Source: JBHPHI01 sp042569595
GTDB lineage: Bacteria; Patescibacteriota; Microgenomatia; UBA1400; 2-01-FULL-45-11
Direction of reading: 5' to 3'
DNA length: 6,252 bases
NCBI GenBank assembly: GCA_042569595.1
Contig: JBHPHI010000034.1
Location: forward strand, 1-6,252
Shown here: positions 1-5,496 of the stretch, piece by piece
Numbering within the stretch: position 1 is the first letter of the stretch
Layout of the letters: every line of letters starts with the position of its first letter
Notes under the pieces: model-generated
What the model saw: the letters and a program-made list of their open reading frames with translations, nothing else
Told to the model about the DNA's origin: nothing
The model's database searches: none
Made by a program: the position numbers and the translations under genes

Positions 1-32
1 GGCTGTCGCTCTAACCCCTGAGCTACGGGCCC
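1..32 (-). tRNA. tRNA, 5' portion only (cut by window edge)
   Basis: Read on the minus strand from base 32, the sequence gives a 7-base acceptor strand GGGCCCG, then TA, a D stem GCTC/GAGC closing the loop AGGGGTTA, base 26 as G, and the 5' anticodon stem ACAGC followed by C32. The window ends before the anticodon, so the amino acid cannot be read. It lies downstream of greA and its terminator on the same strand. I found no convincing promoter in bases 33-106; a small inverted repeat ATCC/GGAT (38-50) lies just before the tRNA. Confidence 0.88.
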
Positions 33-106
33 AAATAATCCTTCAAGGATCTTGCGTACCTGCTAAATTTTTACTAGATTTTCTCGTAAAATTCAGGGTC
101 TGCAAT

Positions 107-127
107 AAAAAACCCCTCTTTAAGGGG
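107..127 (-). terminator. rho-independent terminator downstream of greA
   Basis: On the minus strand the stem CCCCT/AGGGG (5 bp) closes a 5-base loop and is followed directly by six T (the A run 107-112 on the plus strand). It lies about 125 bases past the greA stop and before the tRNA, so it most likely ends the greA transcript. Confidence 0.7.
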
Positions 128-150
128 CTCACTTTTGCATCAAAAGAAGT

Positions 151-180
151 CCCCTCTTATGAGTGGTTTTTCTTTTTTTT
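151..180 (+). terminator. imperfect hairpin with long T run
   Basis: CCCCTC (151-156), a TTAT loop and GAGTGG (161-166) form a 6-bp stem with one C/T mismatch. A run of 14 bases, 13 of them T, follows (167-180). It has the shape of a plus-strand terminator, yet no plus-strand gene reads into it within the window. It could stop antisense transcription into greA, or be a chance T run. Confidence 0.3.
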
Positions 181-250
181 GGCAACAAAAGTATTATTCA
201 TGTCTTTGGAATGATATCAAATTGAAATTTTTGAGTCAAACAAGTGATTT

Positions 251-718
251 TTAGTGAATTTTATCTATGGTGTAAATAACCTTACCCACGGGGGCGTCGA
301 ATTCTGCTTCTTCACCCACTTTTCTTCCCACCAAAGCTTTTCCTAGAGGTGAGTCATGAGAAATTTTCTTTTTTATTGGGTCTGCTTCGTATTCGCCAAC
401 AATGTCATATGTGTGAGTATCTCCGTTTGCTTTGACGGTAACCTTGCTTCCCACGCTTACCTTGGTCTTACTTTTGGATATTTTGACAATTTTTGCACGA
501 GCAACTAGGGTTTCAAGTTCTTGAACTTTACCCTCTACAAAAGCTAAATCTTCTCTAGCTGAATGATATTCACTGTTTTCTGATAGGTCTCCAAAACTTC
601 TGGCAAGAGCAACTCTGTTGATTGCTTTTGGTAGTTTATTGTCTTGTAACTCCTTTAACTCAGACACAAGCTCTTCGTAGCCTTCTTTGGTTAAGTTAAC
701 CTGGTGATTGTTGTTCAT
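251..718 (-). CDS. greA: transcription elongation factor GreA
   Basis: This is a transcript-cleavage factor that enters the RNA polymerase secondary channel and rescues backtracked complexes by stimulating cleavage of the nascent RNA 3' end. The 155 residues are close to the family norm of about 158. Residues 9-75 form the N-terminal coiled coil, with the tip signature GDLSENSEY (43-51) carrying the metal-coordinating acidic pair D44 and E47. The C-terminal FKBP-like domain starts near VGSKVTV and includes YDIVGEYEAD, ISHDSPLGKALVG and VGKVIYTI. The ATG at 716-718 is the only start fitting the family N-terminus. The nearest GGAG lies 13 bases upstream inside a small hairpin (732-748), so ribosome-site spacing is poor. 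It is a host housekeeping gene outside the mobile element, with its promoter region shared divergently with tRNA-Glu. Confidence 0.96.
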   Translation of the reverse strand: MNNNHQVNLTKEGYEELVSELKELQDNKLPKAINRVALARSFGDLSENSEYHSAREDLAFVEGKVQELETLVARAKIVKISKSKTKVSVGSKVTVKANGDTHTYDIVGEYEADPIKKKISHDSPLGKALVGRKVGEEAEFDAPVGKVIYTIDKIH

Positions 719-731
719 ATTTATAAAAATG

Positions 732-748
732 CTCCGTACTTGGCGGAG
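732..748 (-). promoter_or_regulatory. small hairpin in greA leader holding the only SD-like GGAG
   Basis: CTCCG/CGGAG forms a 5-bp stem with a 7-base loop. On the minus strand it sits 13 bases before the greA ATG and is followed by CATTTTTATAAAT. The GGAG in its 3' arm is the only SD-like sequence nearby, so folding would hide it. The stem is short; this is a weak call. Confidence 0.3.
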
Positions 749-758
749 ACAAATATTT

Positions 759-780
759 GCTAACAGGACTGTATGTTAGC
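759..780. repeat. perfect inverted repeat overlapping the greA promoter
   Basis: GCTAACA (759-765) and TGTTAGC (774-780) are perfect 7-bp arms separated by 8 bases. The right arm contains the complement of the proposed greA -10 box TAACAT. A dyad with a centre-to-centre arm spacing of 15 bp, lying over a -10 and start site, is a typical repressor operator layout. It could alternatively act as an RNA hairpin if transcription starts further upstream. Confidence 0.45.
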
Positions 781-801
781 CTAGATTTTCTATTGAATCA
801 A
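773..801 (-). promoter_or_regulatory. candidate greA promoter
   Basis: On the minus strand TTGATT (plus 796-801) and TAACAT (plus 773-778) are spaced by exactly 17 bases, each matching the sigma-70 consensus at 4 of 6 positions. The start site would fall near 766 and give a leader of about 48 bases. Confidence 0.4.
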
Positions 802-802
802 T

Positions 803-817
803 ATGTATTTAATACAT
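803..817. repeat. perfect 15-bp inverted repeat between divergent promoters
   Basis: ATGTATT (803-809), a central T and AATACAT (811-817) form a perfect dyad just upstream of the proposed greA -35 box and about 30 bp before the tRNA-Glu -35. It could be an operator, or only a product of high AT content. Confidence 0.4.
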
Positions 818-848
818 CAAAATAATTCAAAAAATGATCGTTTTTTTC

Positions 849-877
849 TTGTAAATAAGAGTTTCCCAGACTATAAT
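849..877 (+). promoter_or_regulatory. sigma-70 promoter of tRNA-Glu
   Basis: TTGTAA (849-854) and a perfect TATAAT (872-877) are separated by 17 bases. The start site falls near 884, about 7 bases before the mature tRNA 5' end. Confidence 0.8.
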
Positions 878-890
878 GTGGAAGTTTAAT

Positions 891-962
891 GGCCCTATCG
901 TCTAACGGTTAGGACGCAAGGTTCTCAACCTTGTAATCTGGGTTCGATTCCCAGTAGGGTCA
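891..962 (+). tRNA. tRNA-Glu (anticodon CTC)
   Basis: All four stems can be drawn. The acceptor GGCCCTA pairs with TAGGGTC, with one G-U pair. The D arm starts GTCTAACGG. The anticodon stem CAAGG/CCTTG closes the loop TTCTCAA, giving anticodon CTC for GAG codons. The T arm is CTGGG/CCCAG with loop TTCGATT. The discriminator is A962. The next bases are CA rather than CCA, so the CCA end must be added by tRNA nucleotidyltransferase. The 3' half (925-962) is read on the other strand as the end of the serine recombinase gene, which marks this tRNA as the probable integration target. The gene is intact, so it still functions after integration. Confidence 0.95.
925..962. other. probable left attachment site (3' half of tRNA-Glu)
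   Basis: The recombinase reading frame runs through the tRNA boundary and ends inside the tRNA anticodon region. Residues before the boundary look like normal protein; the last 12 are the complement of the T arm and anticodon stem. This is expected where an element has recombined into the 3' end of a tRNA gene. The exact crossover cannot be placed without the right-hand site, which is outside the window. Confidence 0.55.
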
Positions 963-2454
963 CATTTTTGCCTTTTTGACTATTAATATCCAAAATTAGA
1001 TTGAAAGATGGGGACCATTTCTCGGTTCGTATCTCTCCATTTTTACAACATTTGATTCCATCTGGGAATATCGTACTTAGAAGTGCTTGTTTCTTTGGTA
1101 ATTCCATCCTGTCGTACAATAGATGAGTGTTTTGTAAGAACCGCTCCGTAAATGCTTTAACAATTTCTTTATCGTATTGCTCTAGCCTTATGTCTGACTT
1201 CTCAATATTTAGTACTGTTATTTCCTGCCTCATTTTTTCTGCCTCTTCCTTGGCTTCTTCTGGGGTATAAATACCATCATCTCTCGCTTTGCGGATACTT
1301 GTAATCTCCTCCTTGAGATGAAAAATCTTTCTCTCAATTTCTTCTGAGTCTTTTTTGGCTGTGTTTATAATTTCATCCCATTCTGAAAACACCATATGAT
1401 TAAATAGCTTCAATACTTTGGCGGTTGGCTGAAACTGCTCCATTAATGCTTCCAGTTTCTTGTTTGCAGTTTCATATTCCATCCTTACTTGTCTACACAC
1501 CTTATTTCCACATTCATAGTAATAAACAATCCCATTTCTTCCCCTACTAGGAGAAGTGGTCATAAATTTATCACATTTTTCGCACTTTAATACCCCCTTG
1601 AGAGGATACTTAGAATCATCTTGATATGAATATCTTTTCTTTTTTAATATGACCTTATGATATGCAGTTTCCCAGGTTTTTTTATCTACCAATGGCATAT
1701 GTTTCCCAATGGAATACTCATCCCATTTTTTTGCGTACATATTTCCATAATAGAAACTCTTCGTGAGTATATTATGTACTGTTTTATGATCGGCTTCATT
1801 CCCGTAATGATTTTTAAAACCTTGCACATTCATCATTCTGGCGAGCTGAGCCTTGCTATATATACCCTCTGAAGCCTTGTGAAACACATTTTGGATGATT
1901 GGTGCCAGTTTGGAATCTTGGATGGGAGGGAGTCCTCTATTCTCTTCTTTTGAATTGTATTTCCGCTTATATCCTATTGGACACTTGAACGGCCATAACC
2001 CTTTTCTAAATACTGCTAACATATTACTTTTTACCCTCTCTCCTTTTTGCTCATTGTCTAGCTGATCTACCGCCATAACAATTACTCTTAGCGCTCTTCC
2101 CAGGGGGTTGTTTTCATATCCCTCGACAACAGAAACCACTTCAACACCATACTTTGCTAGTCGTGAAATTGCCGCTAATCCCTGCTCAACATTTCTACTA
2201 AACCTGTCTGACTTATACACAATCACTGCTGAAATTTTATTTCGCTTTAAAGAGCAGTAGTTAAGTAATTCCATTAATTTGGGACGTGTCGCTATAAATT
2301 TAGCTGATTTTCCTTCCTCCCTAAAAACCTTGACTACCTTGTATCCTCTAGAAAGTGCGTGTTTTTTGCACTCATTTTCTTGAGTTTCTAAGCTATTATT
2401 TTCAATTTGTGAAGGGTCAGATACCCTGGTGTAGATTACTGCTTTTTTTTCCAC
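925..2454 (-). CDS. large serine recombinase (integrase)
   Basis: This is a site-specific integrase that cuts both DNA strands through a serine-DNA intermediate and rotates subunits to integrate or excise its element. The N-terminal resolvase domain (about 5-145) has YTRVS with predicted nucleophile S12 and arginine R10, and YKSDRFSR (80-87) with D83, R84 and R87. The recombinase domain (about 150-285) includes GLWPFKCPIGYKR. The zinc ribbon uses C291, C294, C315 and C320. A long coiled coil spans about 325-430. The length of 509 is typical. The start is GTG at 2452-2454, chosen because EKKAVIYTRVS is the normal family N-terminus; the frame stays open about 19 codons further but has no ATG. 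Residues 498-509 (VTLLGIEPRLQG) are antisense tRNA-Glu sequence, so the C-terminus probably changes between integrated and excised forms. The stop is TGA. Confidence 0.93.
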   Translation of the reverse strand: MEKKAVIYTRVSDPSQIENNSLETQENECKKHALSRGYKVVKVFREEGKSAKFIATRPKLMELLNYCSLKRNKISAVIVYKSDRFSRNVEQGLAAISRLAKYGVEVVSVVEGYENNPLGRALRVIVMAVDQLDNEQKGERVKSNMLAVFRKGLWPFKCPIGYKRKYNSKEENRGLPPIQDSKLAPIIQNVFHKASEGIYSKAQLARMMNVQGFKNHYGNEADHKTVHNILTKSFYYGNMYAKKWDEYSIGKHMPLVDKKTWETAYHKVILKKKRYSYQDDSKYPLKGVLKCEKCDKFMTTSPSRGRNGIVYYYECGNKVCRQVRMEYETANKKLEALMEQFQPTAKVLKLFNHMVFSEWDEIINTAKKDSEEIERKIFHLKEEITSIRKARDDGIYTPEEAKEEAEKMRQEITVLNIEKSDIRLEQYDKEIVKAFTERFLQNTHLLYDRMELPKKQALLSTIFPDGIKCCKNGEIRTEKWSPSFNLILDINSQKGKNVTLLGIEPRLQG

Positions 2455-2473
2455 ATTGTGCTGCTTTCTGGCA

Positions 2474-2635
2474 CTATTTATTTTGAGCAGATTGTATCCT
2501 CTTTTTTGATTCTATTAAACTATTGAAAAATAAGTCTTTTAATAGAGTGGCTGTCCGAATATCATCTTTAATTTGTTCATCAGAGATATCTCTTGATGCT
2601 TTTCCTAGAATTTTTCTGGCTTGCTTGATAGTCAT
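2474..2635 (-). CDS. small 53-residue protein upstream of the recombinase
   Basis: ATG (2633-2635) opens a frame starting MTIKQARKILGK and ending IQSAQNK before TAG. The protein is charged and probably all helical, with a middle stretch rich in D, E, I and L (about 16-38, ISDEQIKDDI then TATLLKDLFF). I do not recognise a named family. It lies 19 bases before the recombinase GTG on the same strand, so the two are probably co-transcribed. A strong terminator ends 7 bases before its ATG, so its transcription needs read-through. There is no clear Shine-Dalgarno; GTAGAAA precedes the ATG. It could be a directionality or regulatory factor for the recombinase, based only on position. Confidence 0.6.
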   Translation of the reverse strand: MTIKQARKILGKASRDISDEQIKDDIRTATLLKDLFFNSLIESKKRIQSAQNK

Positions 2636-2642
2636 TTTCTAC

Positions 2643-2673
2643 AAAAAAAACCTACATTTTTATAAAAGTAGGT
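2643..2673 (-). terminator. strong rho-independent terminator before the 53-residue gene
   Basis: On the minus strand ACCTAC (plus 2668-2673) and GTAGGT (plus 2650-2655) pair, and the stem continues as TTTT/AAAA past a single bulged base, giving 10 bp with a 3-base loop. Seven T follow. It lies between the 111-residue gene and the small gene plus recombinase, so it either insulates the recombinase or acts as an attenuator. Confidence 0.8.
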
Positions 2674-2746
2674 CTCTTTAAGTAGGGCTTACGCTATCTA
2701 CCTCCCCAGTGGGGTTGTGTGGGGCCAAGCCACACGTTTATCTTTT
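2643..2746 (-). ncRNA. structured leader or small RNA ending in terminator
   Basis: From a predicted start near 2746 the minus strand folds into four hairpins in about 105 bases. They are GTGTGG/CCACAC (2717-2735), CCCC/GGGG with a 3-base loop (2704-2714), GTAG/CTAC around GC-GTAA-GC with a GNRA-type GTAA loop (about 2682-2701), and the terminator (2643-2673). CCTAC occurs twice, in the third hairpin and in the terminator, and either copy can pair with GTAGG of the terminator. That permits mutually exclusive folds as in attenuators and riboswitches. I do not recognise a known class. It may also be a free small RNA. Confidence 0.45.
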
Positions 2747-2752
2747 GGTGAG

Positions 2753-2758
2753 ATTATA
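2753..2758 (-). promoter_or_regulatory. -10 box for the structured leader
   Basis: A perfect TATAAT on the minus strand, just after the stop codon of the 111-residue gene, would start transcription near 2746. No good -35 is seen at 16-18 bases, so the promoter may be weak or activator dependent. Confidence 0.4.
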
Positions 2759-2760
2759 CA

Positions 2761-3096
2761 CTATCTAATTATCTCCCCTACAGAATTCTCAAGTAAGTAG
2801 CTCTGATCTTCCTCTAGTGCTTTTATTGCTTCCTTTGCTTTTTTAATCATTTCTTCAGTTGATAATTCTGGTTCATTATTTAGGACTGCGTCCTGATTTG
2901 TTTCTTGTTGAAAATCGTTTATAGCTATGGCTTTGACATCTGGAAGAGTCTTATTTAGGAGCAATTTACAAGCTCCAAGGGCAATATTCTCATTATTGCT
3001 ATCCATTAAAATCCGGGTTCGACTTATAGCCTCCTTAGTGTGCATACTAAGCATTGAATATAATACCTGGCGTGAAACTGGTTTTCTGCTTTTCAT
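2761..3096 (-). CDS. hypothetical protein, 111 residues
   Basis: I do not recognise a named family. Residues 1-58 form a basic, probably helical domain with ALGACKLLLNKTLPDVKA (39-56). Residues 62-84 are an acidic, Q/N/E-rich linker, and 85-111 an amphipathic helix with EEMIKKAKEAIKALEED. The central pattern of a helix carrying A-x-x-L-L-x-K followed by LPD resembles short DNA-associated proteins of phages and mobile elements (for example small-terminase-like proteins), but this is only a resemblance. The ATG at 3094-3096 has no clear ribosome site. It is divergent from the C gene, and the left half of the C-box contains a perfect minus-strand TATAAT (3130-3135), 33 bases before its ATG, so controller protein could influence it. 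Confidence 0.65.
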   Translation of the reverse strand: MKSRKPVSRQVLYSMLSMHTKEAISRTRILMDSNNENIALGACKLLLNKTLPDVKAIAINDFQQETNQDAVLNNEPELSTEEMIKKAKEAIKALEEDQSYLLENSVGEIIR

Positions 3097-3123
3097 TATT
3101 GTAATCCATTTTACTCTATATAA

Positions 3124-3158
3124 ATGCTAATTATAGTCTGTAGAACTATAGTCAGCAT
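3124..3158. promoter_or_regulatory. C-box operator (tandem controller-protein sites)
   Basis: A 35-bp element contains TATAGTC at 3132-3138 and again at 3147-3153, a 15-bp period, framed by outer inverted arms ATGCT (3124-3128) and AGCAT (3154-3158). Length, spacing, TATAGTC repeats and outer arms match what I recall of the C.Esp1396I operator. In such systems one C dimer on the distal site activates transcription and a second dimer on the proximal site shuts it off. The right site ends 6 bases before the C gene -10, which fits. Confidence 0.85.
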
Positions 3159-3164
3159 TTTGTC

Positions 3165-3170
3165 TACAAT
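3165..3170 (+). promoter_or_regulatory. -10 box of the C-R operon (leaderless)
   Basis: TACAAT matches TATAAT at 5 of 6 positions. No -35 resembling TTGACA lies 16-18 bases upstream; the C-box occupies that space, as expected for an activator-dependent promoter. The start site, about 7 bases downstream, falls on the C gene ATG at 3178. Confidence 0.7.
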
Positions 3171-3177
3171 TGATGTA

Positions 3178-3393
3178 ATGAGGAAAAAACTATTAATTCA
3201 CTTTGGAAAAAATCTTAAAAAAGAGCGTCTTGATAAATCCCTATCTCAAGAACAACTTGCTGAGATGGCTGATTTACATAGGACATATATCGGAATGCTT
3301 GAAAGAGGTGAAAAAAATATTACTATCCTAAATCTAAAAAGAATCTCGAAAGCTCTTGGGATAACTATTAGTAAGCTTACTTCGGATTTATGA
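3178..3393 (+). CDS. controller protein C of a Type II R-M system (XRE-type HTH)
   Basis: This is a small dimeric DNA-binding regulator that times restriction after methylation. The 71 residues carry an XRE helix-turn-helix (about 22-43): LSQEQLAEMADLHRTYIGMLERG, with R35, T36 and Y37 in the recognition helix and ERG-NIT-L following, as in known C proteins. A longer frame opens at ATG 3124, but that ATG lies in the operator and its extra 18 residues are encoded by C-box and promoter, so 3178 is the real start. The TACAAT -10 box puts the transcript start on this ATG, so the mRNA is probably leaderless. The stop TGA overlaps the endonuclease start in ATGA. It is expected to activate its own operon at low dose, repress it at high dose, and repress the methyltransferase through a related site at 5497-5512. 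Confidence 0.92.
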   Translation: MRKKLLIHFGKNLKKERLDKSLSQEQLAEMADLHRTYIGMLERGEKNITILNLKRISKALGITISKLTSDL

Positions 3394-4352
3394 CAGATCA
3401 GGAACTATTAATAGATATAGAATCACATATAGCCTCTCAGCACATTTCTTTAACTGGGATAAGAAAACATACAAAAGCAAGTGAAGAGTATGTTGATGTA
3501 ATTTTTAGATATCCTGAGACAAATAAGGAGTGGAGTGGCTCGATTCCCTTTCATTATCGACGTGCTGGTATATTTTTGGATAATCCAAAAGATATTGCTG
3601 AATTGATCAAAGAGGCATATAAGCAAGCAGAACCTAACAAAGCTGTTCAATGGGTTAGAGATGAAAAAAAACATTGGGAAGAAAATCATTCGTCTAAGCA
3701 AGTAACAAAAGGGTTTTTTGATGCACTATTAAATTTAAGATGGAATTGTATTGAATGTGATTTTCCAAGTAATCCTAATTGGGCCAGAAGAATTCAAGAT
3801 ATTAAAGAAATGGGATATCTTTTAGCGACAGATAGAAAAGTGTGTGCAAGATGCAATAAAAATAATACCCATATGTTGCTTGTACCATTTGAGAAAAGCG
3901 CTGCAACAGGGTATGAGACTTGGACTCCAGAACTCAAGAAAAAAATTATTAACGTCCTAAAAAAAATCAACGTTTATGAAAATAAACCGGCAGCTTCTGT
4001 AGCGTCGATAATTCCAGATCATAAATTTCCAGAAATCAGATGGGATGCTGATACAAAAGAAGAAAATACGATTCAAATGACTGATAAAGAAATTAAAGAA
4101 AAATTTCAATTGCTAGACAACCAGAGAAACCTACAAAAAAGAGAAGTGTGTCGAAAGTGTTTTCAATCAGGAATCCGCGGCACAGCATTTGGAATAACAT
4201 ATTTCTATAAAGGAAATGGTAAGTGGCCAGAAGACACTCCTAAAATAGGGAAGGTGGCTGAGAAAGGTTGTGTTGGTTGTCCTTGGTATGATTTTGATGA
4301 GTGGAGGAAGTCTTTGAATCAAGTTTTAAATAAGAAGGATCACGAAGACTAA
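3390..4352 (+). CDS. probable Type II restriction endonuclease, HNH-like with two zinc sites
   Basis: The 320-residue product is called an endonuclease mainly from context: it is co-transcribed with C, overlaps it by 4 bases, and faces an m5C methyltransferase. The sequence supports a zinc-containing beta-beta-alpha-metal (HNH-like) nuclease. PDHKFPE (209-215) supplies D210 and H211 as predicted general-base/metal residues, and LLDNQRNLQKREVC (241-254) supplies N244 or N247. Two four-cysteine sites are visible: C120, C123, C152, C155, and C254, C257, C294, C297. The N-terminal 110 residues look alpha/beta without a motif I know and may bind DNA. I cannot predict the recognition site. Translation probably depends on coupling to C, as no Shine-Dalgarno is seen. 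The last 113 bases overlap the methyltransferase gene tail to tail; eight T follow the TAA but no clear hairpin. Confidence 0.8.
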   Translation: MTDQELLIDIESHIASQHISLTGIRKHTKASEEYVDVIFRYPETNKEWSGSIPFHYRRAGIFLDNPKDIAELIKEAYKQAEPNKAVQWVRDEKKHWEENHSSKQVTKGFFDALLNLRWNCIECDFPSNPNWARRIQDIKEMGYLLATDRKVCARCNKNNTHMLLVPFEKSAATGYETWTPELKKKIINVLKKINVYENKPAASVASIIPDHKFPEIRWDADTKEENTIQMTDKEIKEKFQLLDNQRNLQKREVCRKCFQSGIRGTAFGITYFYKGNGKWPEDTPKIGKVAEKGCVGCPWYDFDEWRKSLNQVLNKKDHED

Positions 4353-5496
4353 TTTTTTTTACATCTAGTAGCTCATTTTTTATGGCTAAAGCTATGTGTT
4401 TTGCCATTAAAGTCGGAACAGCATTACCTATCTGCCAATATCCCCTCTTGTGAGACCCAGAGAACCAAAAATCATCAGGAAATGTTTGAAGTCTTGCCAT
4501 TTCTCGAACCGTTAATACTCTATTTAGTTCATAATGTATATGTACACCGCCGTGATTTTCTTTAATTGCCATACTTGGAACACCTTTATATTGTCGCTTG
4601 TATGCATCTCTATATGTCTCATACAATGATTCTCCTGGTTTTACTTTAGAAATTCTTTCTTCAAATTTTTTTGAATGTCTGGTCCCCCAATGCCCAGATT
4701 CTGGGTCGTAGGGCTTATCTATCAGATCGCCTATTACTTCATCAATCGAAACATAGTCTTTGGGGGCGTGTGTTTTCTTTGGATATGGATTTACTCGACC
4801 AAATCTGTTTGCAATAAAAATCGCCCTTGTTCTAAGTTGTGGTACTCCAAATGTTGCAGCCTCAAGAATTCTAACGGTCATATTTGGATAACCTGCCAAT
4901 GCAAATTGGTTGATTATCTCCTTATAAACCTTGCCGTTTTCCATTGTTAATATTCCCGGAACATTTTCCATCACTACGTACCAGGGTTTAACGTGACGGA
5001 CAACACGAATAAATTCTTTAAATAGCTTGTTCCTTGGGTCCTTTGGATTTCTTAATCCTGCTACAGAAAATCCCTGACAGGGTGGTCCACCACAAATAAC
5101 ATGTACCTTTTTCCCATTTAATTCTTTATCTATATCTGACTCAGTAATCTGGTTAATATCCCCTTCTATGTGGTTACTTTCTGGAAAATTATGTCTTAAT
5201 GTTTCTGATGCGTCTGAGTCAATTTCAACACTCAATACTTTATTCAATCCAGCACTTCTAAATCCTTGAGACATTCCACCTGCGCCTGCGAAGAGATCTA
5301 AGAAATTAAATTTGCTTTTTTTGTTTGATACTCTATCTGTGTTTACTAAAAACCAGTTTTGATTTTCAATATCTTTTTCTAATTTCACTGCAAAATCTGA
5401 ATATCTGCTGGTTTTGTCTTTGGTACTATTTCCTCTTAATTTCTTTTTTGGAAGCTTGGAAGTATTGGAAATCAATGATGCTTGTTGGTGTTTCAT
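4240..5496 (-). CDS. DNA (cytosine-5) methyltransferase, Type II R-M
   Basis: This enzyme transfers a methyl group from S-adenosylmethionine to C5 of cytosine and protects sites from the cognate endonuclease. From ATG 5494-5496 it has 418 residues with motifs in canonical order: I FLDLFAGAGG (65-74), IV GGPPCQGFS with nucleophile C140, VI ENV (E177), VIII QLRTR (220-224), IX RVLTVREMARLQTFP (326-340), X QIGNAVP (355-361). About 100 residues between VIII and IX hold the target recognition domain, consistent with one specificity. A basic tail of about 60 residues precedes motif I. An in-frame ATG at 5574 would add 26 residues, but these cover the promoter and operator, so I reject it. The final 37 residues, past motif X, are antisense to the endonuclease gene and look like dispensable low-complexity tail (rich in S, T, H, Q, N). 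Confidence 0.95.
   Translation of the reverse strand: MKHQQASLISNTSKLPKKKLRGNSTKDKTSRYSDFAVKLEKDIENQNWFLVNTDRVSNKKSKFNFLDLFAGAGGMSQGFRSAGLNKVLSVEIDSDASETLRHNFPESNHIEGDINQITESDIDKELNGKKVHVICGGPPCQGFSVAGLRNPKDPRNKLFKEFIRVVRHVKPWYVVMENVPGILTMENGKVYKEIINQFALAGYPNMTVRILEAATFGVPQLRTRAIFIANRFGRVNPYPKKTHAPKDYVSIDEVIGDLIDKPYDPESGHWGTRHSKKFEERISKVKPGESLYETYRDAYKRQYKGVPSMAIKENHGGVHIHYELNRVLTVREMARLQTFPDDFWFSGSHKRGYWQIGNAVPTLMAKHIALAIKNELLDVKKISLRDPSYLKLDSKTSSTHQNHTKDNQHNLSQPPSLF

Noticed and set aside
1657..1872. Plus-strand open frame inside the recombinase gene
   Set aside because: It is a shadow of the recombinase frame with no family resemblance or start signals. The same holds for the frames at 2927-3130, 3450-3701, 4675-4950 and 5325-5525.
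2705..2715. CCCAGTGGGGT matching tRNA-Glu 950-960 at 10 of 11 bases, as an attachment-site remnant
   Set aside because: Too short, inside a self-complementary hairpin arm, and no longer similarity extends on either side.
3124..3177. N-terminal extension of the C protein from ATG 3124
   Set aside because: The 54 bases are fully occupied by the C-box and the TACAAT -10 box; the family N-terminus begins at 3178.
3370..3381. Perfect 12-bp palindrome AGTAAGCTTACT just before the endonuclease start
   Set aside because: It has no loop for an RNA hairpin, lies within the C coding region, and could arise by chance in AT-rich DNA.
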